Source of the DNA: Chitinophaga sp. 180180018-3
GTDB taxonomy: Bacteria > Bacteroidota > Bacteroidia > Chitinophagales > Chitinophagaceae
Reading direction: 5' to 3'
Assembly: GCF_037893185.1 (NCBI RefSeq)
Contig: NZ_CP140772.1
Coordinates: 2,356,001-2,420,000, forward strand
Length of the DNA: 64,000 nt
Shown here: positions 34,599-42,980 of the stretch, one piece after another
Layout: each line of letters begins with the position of its first letter
Position numbering within the stretch: the first letter of the stretch is position 1
Position numbers and translations under genes: made by a program
The notes under the pieces: model-generated
Databases searched by the model: none
What the model was told of the DNA's origin: nothing
What the model saw: the letters and a program-made list of their open reading frames with translations, nothing else

Positions 34599-36020
34599 TC
34601 AACACACTCTTACGGTTTCCATTCCAAGTATTTCTCCCAATTTTTCCAGTTTACCTGCAATATGGCCTACACCAATAGCGCAGTGATGTGCAGGTCCGGC
34701 TTTACTCCAGTTGTTAACAAAGGATTTAATGTCGATAGGAAACTGGTAACGGCTGTTAGTATTGCCGATCTTCAGGATAGGGCCAGGTACCGACCTGGCC
34801 TCTGCTATGAGCAGTTTTAATTTACCTGTACCGGTTTCAGCAACCGACAGCAGTGTAACAGGACCGTGTTTTACTTTCATCTCTATAGATAATCCTTTTC
34901 CCGGCTTACCATGATAAACACCGAGTGGCTTCAGCAAAGGCCTGCCTTCTGCAATAGCCAGATGTCCCGGGCCGTCATGTCCCATCAATACAATTCCTTC
35001 ATTGAAATCCATTCCGTAAAATTCCGTGAAAGAACCACCTGCATTAAAGAGGTCCATGATCTTCATGGCCTGCGCATTTTTCACTTCGTATTCTCCGGCA
35101 ACAGGGATGCCATGCGCTGTCAGTAGGGAGTTTCCGGCTATAACGGATGCGATCAGATCTTCATATTCACCATCCGGTGTGCCCTCGTAATAATAACAAA
35201 GAGAGCCCAGCTGATGATGTGCTGCCAGTTTATCCAATGCTACTGCAGTTTGCGCTGCCCGCTGTACTTCGTGTTCCGGACATTCGTCCAGCACTTCCAT
35301 TTCTTCCCGGATCTGCTGTACTTTCCGGGCTGTTTCGGCCGCACTCACCGCATGCCGGAATGCAGCCAGCTCGCACATTTCAATATGTTGTATATGTCCG
35401 CCGAAAGTAGCCGCCTGTAAAGTCAGGTCGGAATAAATATCGAGCATACCGTTGTAATAATGTCCCAGTACCCCCAGCCGGTTATGTCGCATGGCAGCCG
35501 CTACAGCAGCGGCTTCTTTCCAGTCGGCTATTTCCTGCCAGGCTTCTTCATCATTCAGCGTACCGCTGACCACATGGAATTTTATGGCGGCACGGTTGAA
35601 TACGTTGGCGATTTCCGGTACGGCGCAGGCCTGGCAATTGGCCAGCCATTCGCCGGTCATGGTGCCGCGGTCACCAAGACTGTTAAACCAATCATAATCG
35701 ATGGCAGCTACCGGCTGCATGTTGAGTATCACCACCGGTACTTTTGCTTTCTGAACAACAGGTAAAACAGTGGCGGAGAGGGCATAGGTAGATACATACA
35801 GGAAAATGATGCTCACATCTTCCTGCTTAAACCGGTCGGCCGCCTGACGGGCTTTGTCTACCGTATCCACTAATCCGGTGTTCACAATGCTAACTACATC
35901 ATCCTGTAACCTCCTGGCAATCACCTCCTGGTAGCCTTCCAGACGCTCCAGCAGGCCGGGAAACTGAGGCCAATAAGTGGATAATCCTATTCCGAAAAGG
36001 CCGACTTTGATACTTCCCAT
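34599..36020 (-). CDS. L-arabinose/L-fucose isomerase-family protein
   Basis: 473 residues, slightly shorter than E. coli AraA (500). The N-terminus (IKVGLFGIGLSTYWPQFPGL) and the middle (LGVLGHYYNGMLDIYSDLTL) have the sugar-isomerase alpha/beta layout. The C-terminal half carries features that line up with AraA metal ligands: GSFTEFYGMDF (Glu), GHDGPGH (His) and AGPAHHCAIGVGH (His pair). It should be an aldose-ketose isomerase using Mn2+ or a similar metal. Which sugar is not certain. It is divergent from an AraC-type regulator gene (121 bases between), which may control it. Confidence 0.85.
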   Translation of the reverse strand: MGSIKVGLFGIGLSTYWPQFPGLLERLEGYQEVIARRLQDDVVSIVNTGLVDTVDKARQAADRFKQEDVSIIFLYVSTYALSATVLPVVQKAKVPVVILNMQPVAAIDYDWFNSLGDRGTMTGEWLANCQACAVPEIANVFNRAAIKFHVVSGTLNDEEAWQEIADWKEAAAVAAAMRHNRLGVLGHYYNGMLDIYSDLTLQAATFGGHIQHIEMCELAAFRHAVSAAETARKVQQIREEMEVLDECPEHEVQRAAQTAVALDKLAAHHQLGSLCYYYEGTPDGEYEDLIASVIAGNSLLTAHGIPVAGEYEVKNAQAMKIMDLFNAGGSFTEFYGMDFNEGIVLMGHDGPGHLAIAEGRPLLKPLGVYHGKPGKGLSIEMKVKHGPVTLLSVAETGTGKLKLLIAEARSVPGPILKIGNTNSRYQFPIDIKSFVNNWSKAGPAHHCAIGVGHIAGKLEKLGEILGMETVRVC

Positions 36021-36036
36021 ATTCCTGTTTTTTCTG

Positions 36037-36044
36037 CAAAACTA
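36037..36044 (-). promoter_or_regulatory. Candidate -7 element for the isomerase gene
   Basis: TAGTTTTG on the minus strand, 16 bases before the ATG at 36020, matches TAnnTTTG. No clear -33 partner was found, so an activator such as the divergent AraC protein may help. Confidence 0.4.
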
Positions 36045-36141
36045 TTGGCCGCTTGCGTATAGTCGTGGTAGTTTCTGTTTTTTGTAATCCGATTTCTGAC
36101 ACACCTGTTCCGGAAACGGGAATAAGTTTTTATTTTTAATA

Positions 36142-37044
36142 ATGCAGAGCCGCAAACCAAAATCCGGGGCATCCCTGATCAAGTATCTTACCATTAATGA
36201 AGACGACATTAACTGGGGGATAACCGTTACTACAATCGGCTACCAGTCTGTATCGCCGCATAGCAGGTATCCATCAAAGGACCACCCGTCGGGCTATCGT
36301 TTCAGTCCGGATACCGGCAGGATCCTCGACGAATACCAGCTGATCTATATCACCCGTGGCGCCGGGCGTTTCAGTTCTGCACATCTTAATAATTCACCCG
36401 TTACAGAAGGCGCCGTGATGCTGCTTTTCCCGGGCGAATGGCATAGCTATACACCAGAACCCGCCACAGGATGGGATACCTGGTGGGTAGGATTCCGGGG
36501 CGCCGCTGCCGACCAACTGTTCCGGCATCATTATTTTCAACGGCAGGAACCATTGTATCAGCTGGGATTCAGCGAACAGCTGGTGGGATTATTCAGGCAG
36601 ATAACAGAACTGGCAGCAGACGAGCAAACAGGCTTCCAGCAAGCCATTGCAGGTATTGTGATGCATATGTTGGGCACCGTGTATTTTTCTGTCAGGAACA
36701 GCCGGTTACAGGAAACAGAAATTGCCACGAAAATAGAAAAAGCAAGATTGCTGATGCGTGAGCATCCCGATGGCAGCATCTCGCCGGAACAACTGGCACT
36801 GGAGCTGAATATCAGCTACTCCTGGTTCAGACGGATGTTTAAACAACATACTGGGCTTTCACCGGCGCAATACCAGCAACAGATCAGGACGCAACGGGCA
36901 AAGGAGTTGCTGGCAGGTTCCAGGAAAACGATCAAGGAAATAGCTTACGAACTCAATTTTGAATCTACCAATTACTTCACTTCTTTTTTCAGGCAAAGGG
37001 TAGGGGTTACACCCGCTGCGTTCAGGAACAATACCAGGGGATAA
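36142..37044 (+). CDS. AraC-family transcriptional regulator
   Basis: 300 residues. The N-terminal cupin-like sugar-sensing domain (about 40-180) has DEYQLIYITRGAGRF and VMLLFPGEWHSYTPEP. The C-terminal double helix-turn-helix (about 195-298) has SPEQLALELNISYSWFRRMFK and TIKEIAYELNFESTNYFTSFFRQRVGVTPAAF (about 253-284). Like AraC and RhaS it probably responds to a sugar. It is divergent from the isomerase gene and 90 bases upstream of a secreted glycosidase-like gene, so it likely controls both. The start ATG 36142 matches the family, although residues 1-25 are basic and poorly conserved. Confidence 0.92.
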   Translation: MQSRKPKSGASLIKYLTINEDDINWGITVTTIGYQSVSPHSRYPSKDHPSGYRFSPDTGRILDEYQLIYITRGAGRFSSAHLNNSPVTEGAVMLLFPGEWHSYTPEPATGWDTWWVGFRGAAADQLFRHHYFQRQEPLYQLGFSEQLVGLFRQITELAADEQTGFQQAIAGIVMHMLGTVYFSVRNSRLQETEIATKIEKARLLMREHPDGSISPEQLALELNISYSWFRRMFKQHTGLSPAQYQQQIRTQRAKELLAGSRKTIKEIAYELNFESTNYFTSFFRQRVGVTPAAFRNNTRG

Positions 37045-37134
37045 TGTCATTTTTCATTATAATCAGGTCAATTGCCAACAGCCCGGCCGCCGTAATTGGG
37101 ATAAGTTTATGAAGTATCAAGTTTGTTTATACCA

Positions 37135-38967
37135 ATGAACTCCAGACGTAATTTCATCAAACAATCGTCCGCTGCTATCCTGTTGACAGCCATGCCACGA
37201 CTGCCCGGATTTTTCAATGGCACTGCCGGCGATTTCAGCTTTAGCTCCCCGTTTTTTAAACTGACCCTGTCCGCCGCATCGCCGCAACTGCTCTACTTTA
37301 CAGCCGATAGCCTGGGGCAGTCGCACCTGGATAACAGTCCGCTGATTATAACTGCAGCAGGCGAAACTTTTACGAGCCGGCAAACCGGGAACAGTATCAG
37401 TTATTATAAAGATGATCAGCTGGCCTGGCAGTTTACCTGCCACGATAAACGGATAGAAATCCGGTCGCATGGCAACGCAGCGCCGTTTGAGATTACGGTG
37501 GCACAAAAGAAAAATCATTGCACCGTGCTGGGACATATGCCTGTAGATGGACAGGTGAAGTTTCCCTGTATCTGGCATATCCCGGGACAGGGTACCTTCC
37601 GGATCAGCTGCAACCAGCCGGATGTGCAGTTGCAATACGACGCATTCCGTTTCGACTCCGGCAATACCCGGGGCGAGCCATTTGTAAAACTGGGCTTTAA
37701 TGCCGCTGGTTCCGGAAAGCCTGAACTGGTGTATGTACTGGAGCCCGTGACTATTTACCGTGAGATGCCGGCGATCAAAGGAGACCCGCGCTTCGACGGA
37801 TACCGGAAGAACTATATCAATATTTTTCAACTGAATCCGCGTATTGGTACGTTGGCTAACAACAGTGCCAGCGATGCCTGTACGTTCACGTTATTCCTGT
37901 ATGCCGAAATGGCCCGTTATACACCGGCCCTTGCGAAAGACCTTACCGCGCTGGACCTGATCCGCAACAGCCTCGATCGTTACCTCGGAGGCATGAAAGG
38001 CTACGGCCAGGTGGGCTATAAAAACGGGGCAGCGTGGCAAAGTGAATACGACTCGTCCGACAGCATGCCATCGCTGATTATCGCTGCGTGTTACTATATT
38101 CTTGACACAAAAGATAAAACCTGGGGCCGCCGCAGCTACGCAGGTATTAAAGAATGGACCGCGAAAATGCTGGCTACAGACCGCGATGGCGATGGACTCA
38201 TCGAATATGGGTATTCCGGCAACTCCGGCAGCTGGGACGACAAGCCTTTCAAAAGGCCTGCGAACTGGTGGGATACTATCGGGTTTGGTCATGCCGATGC
38301 ATATTCCAACGCACTGGCCTACCGGGCATTAGTGTTGCTGGCACAGGTAGCGGATATGCTGCAGGAAAAGGAGGATACACGTACATACGCTAATGCTGCT
38401 GCTAAATTAAAGGCCGCTTATTATCCGGCTTTCTTCAACAATAAAACCAATGTCCTCGCCGGATGGAAAAGTAAAGATGGCGAGTTGCATGACTACTATT
38501 TTATGTTTGTGAACAGCATTGCTGTTTGTTATGGATTACTGACCAGGGAGCAGTCGGCGCAGATCATGAAAACCATGTTGCAGAAAATGAAGGATGTCGG
38601 GTATGCTAATTTTCGTGTAGGCTTGCCCGGTAACCTCATTTCAATAGCAGACAACGACTATGCCCATCACGACCCTCGTTGGGGATATCAGCGTTTCCAG
38701 GTATATGAAAACGGAGGCGCCTCCGGTTGTTATGCTTACTTTACCCTTCAGGCATTATATGATACAGGATTGAAGAAAGATGCAGAACGCATATTGTTTC
38801 CCATGCTGGAGAGCTTCCGCGACGGCGGTTTCGAAGGGAATTGTGAGGGCACGGAAATGACCAAAGACTGGAAGACCTGGAATGGTGAATGCTGGGGATA
38901 TGAGGGATACCTGGTTGACAATTACCTCACATTGTTGGCGGTAAAGAATTACAGCTCGGAGCGATAG
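37135..38967 (+). CDS. Tat-exported six-hairpin glycosidase-like protein
   Basis: 610 residues from the ATG at 37135 (a TTG four codons earlier is rejected). A twin-arginine signal (NSRRNFIKQSSAAILLTAMP) is followed by an N-terminal beta-sandwich (to about 260) and a C-terminal (alpha/alpha)6 barrel. In the barrel, DRDGDGLIEYGYSG, RPANWWDTIGFGHADAYSNA, the acidic SEYDSSDSMPS and GTEMTKDWKTWNGECWGYEG resemble the active-site loops of amylo-glucosidase/GH63-like enzymes. It should act in the periplasm on an oligosaccharide. I cannot assign a GH family with confidence. The genomic partners, a sugar isomerase-family protein and an AraC regulator, suggest that a pentose or deoxyhexose is released. 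Confidence 0.75.
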   Translation: MNSRRNFIKQSSAAILLTAMPRLPGFFNGTAGDFSFSSPFFKLTLSAASPQLLYFTADSLGQSHLDNSPLIITAAGETFTSRQTGNSISYYKDDQLAWQFTCHDKRIEIRSHGNAAPFEITVAQKKNHCTVLGHMPVDGQVKFPCIWHIPGQGTFRISCNQPDVQLQYDAFRFDSGNTRGEPFVKLGFNAAGSGKPELVYVLEPVTIYREMPAIKGDPRFDGYRKNYINIFQLNPRIGTLANNSASDACTFTLFLYAEMARYTPALAKDLTALDLIRNSLDRYLGGMKGYGQVGYKNGAAWQSEYDSSDSMPSLIIAACYYILDTKDKTWGRRSYAGIKEWTAKMLATDRDGDGLIEYGYSGNSGSWDDKPFKRPANWWDTIGFGHADAYSNALAYRALVLLAQVADMLQEKEDTRTYANAAAKLKAAYYPAFFNNKTNVLAGWKSKDGELHDYYFMFVNSIAVCYGLLTREQSAQIMKTMLQKMKDVGYANFRVGLPGNLISIADNDYAHHDPRWGYQRFQVYENGGASGCYAYFTLQALYDTGLKKDAERILFPMLESFRDGGFEGNCEGTEMTKDWKTWNGECWGYEGYLVDNYLTLLAVKNYSSER

Positions 38968-39028
38968 TTGTTGCATATAGATTTTTATATAAATTGCAGG
39001 CGCAGTTGTATTGTTATAAAAGATCTGT

Positions 39029-40315
39029 ATGCATAAGGAATTTACGCTTGTTACCCGCAATGAGGCTATAGCCCGCTATCAGGTAGATGCTTTTATCTAC
39101 GAGAGCAGGGAAGCATTTATGGACCAGGTAGAAGAAGACACTTACTTTTATATCCACGAGGGAGACCTCACGCTTACCGGCAATTTTGTGCTGGATCTTG
39201 AAAGAACAGAGAAGGGGGAATATATCAACGGATTTATTATCATCGGGAATCTTGATGTAAGTGGTAATATCGTCAATGATGAGGGCGACTACGGGCCGGT
39301 ACTTTACGTGGCAGGAAACGTAAGTTGCCAGAGCATGCTGATAGGTGGTTCGCCGGTTCGTGTAACCGGTAACGTTACTGCACGTGAAGTTATCCTCTTA
39401 TACTACAATCACGGATGGATGCAATGCGATGGTGTATTCCGGGCGCCGGTAATGCTGGTAGATGACTATTACCTCATGCCGGGAAAGAAAGAGATTACGC
39501 TGTTTTATTATAATGATCGTAATCCCGCATCGCCGGAAGAAAACGAATATGCAGAAGACGAAGACGGTGATCGTATTTTTTCGCCACGACTGCGGGCGTT
39601 GTTGAATAATCCATTGACAACAGATGTGGAAGAGCTGGGGCGCGACCTGGCGAACGGAGAGCTGGTGCTGGCGTCGCAGGAACGCGATGCGGCGTGGTGG
39701 GCGATGAAGGTCGGGAAAAATTATCGCGATCTGAAACGGGTACCAATGGCGTTCCGCACCCGGGAACTTTGTATGCAGGCGATGAGCCATTGTATACAGG
39801 CGCTGACCTGGTTCCCACGGGAATATATAAACGAGGCGCTGGCGTTTGAAGCAGCCGCGAAGAATGGAATGGCGCTGCGTTATTTACCGGATGAACTGAT
39901 TACGCGCGCCCTGTGTTACCTGGCGGTAAAACATGGAGGTTTGTTGCGGACCGACATACCTGAACGGCTATACGAACCTCAGTTATTAGAAATGGCGATC
40001 ATGGTGAAGGATTTTCAGATGGAGTTTATTCCGGTGGAAATGATAACGAAGAAGTTGCTGGTGACTTATGTGAAGCAGGGAAGAGGAGCCTGGCTCGACA
40101 GGTATTGCAGCCAGTCGGGCGTGTCTAAGCAGGAAGTATTGCAGGAGGTTATTGATAGTGGAATTAAGTATGTAGAAAATATTTTTAACTGGCATCTCTC
40201 TGTTGATACGTATGCTTATGCGAAGCACTGTTATGATAACCCGGAGTATCAGGAAGAATGGGAGGGGTTAGTACAGCGATTTGCCCGTAAGATAGGTAGA
40301 ATCAGAATTGAGTAG
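39029..40315 (+). CDS. Unknown protein: bactofilin-like beta-helix plus alpha-helical repeats
   Basis: 428 residues with no signal peptide. Residues ~45-170 form a run of short beta-strands with the turn pattern GDLTLTGNF / GNLDVSGNIV / GNVSCQSMLIGG / GNVTAREVILLYYNHG, as in bactofilin or polymer-forming domains (a right-handed beta-helix). After an acidic linker (EENEYAEDEDGDRIF) the C-terminal half is helical. It shows a loosely repeated unit with an initial ...P.E.I/L.. and a downstream ALA/ALCYLA pattern (FPREYINEALAFEAAAKNG, LPDELITRALCYLAVKHGG), resembling DUF4116-type repeats. Function unknown. It lies 61 bases after the Tat glycosidase gene and just before the repeat-protein cluster. 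Confidence 0.7.
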   Translation: MHKEFTLVTRNEAIARYQVDAFIYESREAFMDQVEEDTYFYIHEGDLTLTGNFVLDLERTEKGEYINGFIIIGNLDVSGNIVNDEGDYGPVLYVAGNVSCQSMLIGGSPVRVTGNVTAREVILLYYNHGWMQCDGVFRAPVMLVDDYYLMPGKKEITLFYYNDRNPASPEENEYAEDEDGDRIFSPRLRALLNNPLTTDVEELGRDLANGELVLASQERDAAWWAMKVGKNYRDLKRVPMAFRTRELCMQAMSHCIQALTWFPREYINEALAFEAAAKNGMALRYLPDELITRALCYLAVKHGGLLRTDIPERLYEPQLLEMAIMVKDFQMEFIPVEMITKKLLVTYVKQGRGAWLDRYCSQSGVSKQEVLQEVIDSGIKYVENIFNWHLSVDTYAYAKHCYDNPEYQEEWEGLVQRFARKIGRIRIE

Positions 40316-40388
40316 TGATTCGTCATAATATGGCCAGAAAAGTTTCCGTCGATCTTCTCTTTTTCATCCTCGCTTCATCTTCGCATTA

Positions 40389-40396
40389 TAGTTTTG
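40389..40396 (+). promoter_or_regulatory. -7 element before the Asn/Ser repeat gene
   Basis: TAGTTTTG matches the -7 consensus. Transcription would begin about ten bases before the ATG at 40417, which supports that start over the GTG at 40315. The -33 region has only TTTC at about 23 bases. Confidence 0.5.
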
Positions 40397-40416
40397 CTTT
40401 TATAAAAATCATAACT

Positions 40417-41049
40417 ATGAAGTCACAAACATTAATGATAGCAATTATGCTATTCTCAGGCGCAGCGTTCGCCCAGCAGGCAACAGTTAAAACCACTCAT
40501 ACGACCAGCGCCAGTGCCGGCGGTGGGCAGGGCGGAAGTAATGTCCAGGCAGGAAGCAGTAGCAGTGCTATTATGTCTGTTCGTGGTAATGATAATAGTG
40601 GTAATAATAATGTAAGTCATAATAGTAAGGCGACAGTATCTGGCAACAGTGATAATAATGTAAATAGTAATCAGGCAATAGTATCAGGCAATAGCGATAA
40701 TAGTAGCGTAAATAGTAATAAGACAACGGTATCCGGCAATAGTGCTGCTCAGGGAAGTGCGGCTATAGTAACTCCTGATGTGAGCGGGGTAGCTCAGCAG
40801 GCAGGTAGCCAGTTGAGCACTTCAACCGATGCGGCAGCAGCGAATGCAATAGAAGTAGGGAACAATGGTGTAAGTACAGCGGTACATGCAGCTACTACAG
40901 CTCATCAGGCGGTATCAGGAACAGCAGGATCTGTGTTGAAAACTGCTACTGGTGTTAAATCTGCGGCTCAACAGTCTGTAAATGTGAAAGTTACGCCTGT
41001 TCATATTAATACAAGGGTAGTTACTGGTGCAAAAGTAGGCATCTTGTAA
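40417..41049 (+). CDS. Secreted Asn/Ser-rich repeat protein of unknown function
   Basis: 210 residues from the ATG at 40417, which gives a clean signal peptide (MKSQTLMIAIMLFSGAAFAQ). The mature part begins with a Ser/Gly-rich stretch. Then come about three 15-16-residue repeats built on TVSGNSDNxVNSN: units at 40633-40677 and 40678-40725, a partial unit from 40726, and a degenerate one before them. An Ala/Thr-rich C-terminal half follows. There is no Cys and no catalytic motif. Such repeats could form amyloid-like or fibrous surface material (compare the Asn/Ser/Gly repeats of curlin), but this is inference. A GTG at 40315, overlapping the previous stop, would add 34 residues without a signal-like start and is not preferred. 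Confidence 0.7.
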   Translation: MKSQTLMIAIMLFSGAAFAQQATVKTTHTTSASAGGGQGGSNVQAGSSSSAIMSVRGNDNSGNNNVSHNSKATVSGNSDNNVNSNQAIVSGNSDNSSVNSNKTTVSGNSAAQGSAAIVTPDVSGVAQQAGSQLSTSTDAAAANAIEVGNNGVSTAVHAATTAHQAVSGTAGSVLKTATGVKSAAQQSVNVKVTPVHINTRVVTGAKVGIL

Positions 41050-41114
41050 TTTTGAAATAAAATGCAGAATTTTGTCTGCAGCCAGGGGCTAAGTTTTTCC
41101 GGTCTTCGTATGTT

Positions 41115-41435
41115 ATGGTGAGAATATTTAGATTTATGTCCGTCCTGCTGCCTTTTTGGGCAATATTTCAGCTGCAAAATGGCTATGGGCGGGGGCATGT
41201 TACCACAACATACGGAGAACGGCCAGGGTTTAACCGCTACCTGATTTATTCGGACAGCGTGCCGCCATTGAAAAACCAATCTGAAAAGCCGGTTGAAAAA
41301 CCAGATGTACAACTTCCGGAAATAAAGGAAGTACCGAAATCGAGGCGGCTTATCAAGCCAATGGCTATTCCTTCTCCATTGCCCATCAAACCTATTAAGG
41401 TTATTAAACCAAGAATTATAAATGGATTGATCTGA
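41115..41435 (+). CDS. Small exported Pro/Lys-rich protein of unknown function
   Basis: 106 residues. A hydrophobic N-terminus (RFMSVLLPFWAIFQLQ) is a signal or anchor. The rest is low complexity, with KPVEKPDVQLPEIKEVPK and PSPLPIKPIKVIKP, like a periplasm-spanning or peptidoglycan-contacting arm. The gap to the previous gene is 65 bases and to the next (barrel) gene 17 bases, so it is probably part of the same transcript. No homologue is recognised. Confidence 0.6.
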   Translation: MVRIFRFMSVLLPFWAIFQLQNGYGRGHVTTTYGERPGFNRYLIYSDSVPPLKNQSEKPVEKPDVQLPEIKEVPKSRRLIKPMAIPSPLPIKPIKVIKPRIINGLI

Positions 41436-41452
41436 CAAGGCAAATATATGTT

Positions 41453-42307
41453 ATGAGATATGCACTAATGCTTGTATTCCTGATTGGAATGCATTGTGGA
41501 TCTGTGTACGCGCAAACTGACACCACCGAAGCTCCTTCAAAGAAAGTAACGTTTACCATAGGAGCGTTATATACGAATAACGCCAACTACTATGGGCAAA
41601 CTGCCGAGAAAGCAATGCCGTATGTAGCTACAGCTGCCAATGTACAGTTCCGTTCGGGATTTTATTTAACGGGAACTGCTTACCGCCTGTTGAGTGATTC
41701 CGGTACTTTTGTATCTGCCAGCAGCGCAGGCGCCGGGTTTGATTTTCCTATCGGAAAAAAACTGAAAGCAGATCTGTCATACAGCCATACATTTTACCCG
41801 GCTGATTCCAGGTTTCTGCAGGCGGCAAACAGTGATAACGCGTCTGTTTCACTGAAATACAAATATTGGATGACAACCGGTGTGAATGCCGACTATGCCT
41901 TCGGAAAGCGGAACGATATGTTTGTAACGCTGAGCACAGAGAAGCAGATTTCGCTGGGCAGTTTTGCAAAAGGGAAGGATCTGATCACGCTTACGCCTTC
42001 GGTAGATGCGGTGGCCGGAACACAGCATTTTTACCAGACCTACGTACAGGAAAGGATCTCACAGCTGTCGAAACTCGGGTTGCCTATCCCGATTTTGCCC
42101 GGAGTGCCTGCAAACAGCCAAACAGTAACAGAAGAAAGTACGCGTTTCGATCTGCTTTCCTACAACCTCCGCGTGCCATTGGCCTATAACCGCAGCCATT
42201 ATATGCTGCAGGTGGAGTACCAGTTGTCGGTATTAAGTGATAACGCGCTTTCAGGCGCCGGAACCAATCATTCTTTTGTTAATTGTAGTTTTTATTACCA
42301 GTTCTAA
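41453..42307 (+). CDS. Outer-membrane beta-barrel protein of unknown function
   Basis: 284 residues. The signal peptide ends SVYAQ. The mature chain alternates hydrophobic and polar residues in about a dozen likely beta-strands (VTFTIGALY, NVQFRSGFYLTGTAYRL, ADLSYSHTFY, MFVTLSTEKQI) and ends in an aromatic Phe (FVNCSFYYQF), the outer-membrane insertion signal. A proline-rich loop (LGLPIPILPGVP) is notable. Its stop codon overlaps the ATG of the response regulator by one base (TAATGA), so it is translationally coupled to a two-component system that it may serve or report to. Confidence 0.75.
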   Translation: MRYALMLVFLIGMHCGSVYAQTDTTEAPSKKVTFTIGALYTNNANYYGQTAEKAMPYVATAANVQFRSGFYLTGTAYRLLSDSGTFVSASSAGAGFDFPIGKKLKADLSYSHTFYPADSRFLQAANSDNASVSLKYKYWMTTGVNADYAFGKRNDMFVTLSTEKQISLGSFAKGKDLITLTPSVDAVAGTQHFYQTYVQERISQLSKLGLPIPILPGVPANSQTVTEESTRFDLLSYNLRVPLAYNRSHYMLQVEYQLSVLSDNALSGAGTNHSFVNCSFYYQF

Positions 42308-42978
42308 TGAGAGTACTGATAGTTGAAGACGAACAAGCCATGGCTACTGAGATGGAATCATTTCTGAGAGGAACTTATTCCTGCGACACCGCCGCCACCG
42401 CTTCAGCGGCAATGTTGCTGCTGGAGGATAATCCGTACGACTTTGTGCTGTTAGATCTTGGACTGCCCGACATGGATGGACTTCAGCTATTACAGCAGGC
42501 GCGTAAAATACGAACAGAAGCTGCGTTTATTGTATTAACGGCAAGAGGCCAGCTGGAAGACCGGATCAGAGGACTCGATCTTGGAGCGGACGACTATCTG
42601 CCCAAGCCCTTTTCCCTGCTGGAGCTGCAATCCAGGATGCAGGCGATTTCCCGCCGGAAATTCGGTCTCCAGGAATCAGTGATTGCCGTTGGCGATTTTA
42701 ATCTGGACCTTCAAAAGCGCGCTGTTTATTTCAACGATATCGAAGTAACATTATCCCGGAAAGAGTTTGACCTGCTTAGCTATATGCTGCTGCATAAAAA
42801 CAGACCGCTTACCCGGATGCAGTTAAGTGAGCATATCTGGGGCAGCTTTGCTGATACCGATTATGATTCCAATTATATCGATGTACACATTAAAAACATC
42901 CGGAAAAAATTATCAGCGCACGGAACGGTTGAATGGTTACAAACTATCCGTCATGTTGGTTATAAGATAAAGATCTGA
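42307..42978 (+). CDS. OmpR/PhoB-family response regulator
   Basis: 223 residues. The receiver (about 1-118) has EDEQ near the start, the phospho-Asp in FVLLDLGLPDMDG (about 50) and the LPKPFS lysine. A winged-helix domain (about 128-222) has VTLSRKEFDLLSYMLLHKN and SNYIDVHIKNIRKKL. The start overlaps the barrel gene by one base and the kinase gene begins two bases after the stop, so the three are coupled. The probable target is the cluster itself. Confidence 0.95.
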   Translation: MRVLIVEDEQAMATEMESFLRGTYSCDTAATASAAMLLLEDNPYDFVLLDLGLPDMDGLQLLQQARKIRTEAAFIVLTARGQLEDRIRGLDLGADDYLPKPFSLLELQSRMQAISRRKFGLQESVIAVGDFNLDLQKRAVYFNDIEVTLSRKEFDLLSYMLLHKNRPLTRMQLSEHIWGSFADTDYDSNYIDVHIKNIRKKLSAHGTVEWLQTIRHVGYKIKI

Positions 42979-42980
42979 GT

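Noticed and set aside
37123..37134. TTG start four codons before the Tat glycosidase-like protein
   Set aside because: The ATG at 37135 gives a textbook twin-arginine signal directly at the N-terminus.
40315..40416. GTG start and 34-residue N-terminal extension of the repeat protein
   Set aside because: The candidate -7 element at 40389-40396 lies inside it and the clean signal peptide begins at 40417.
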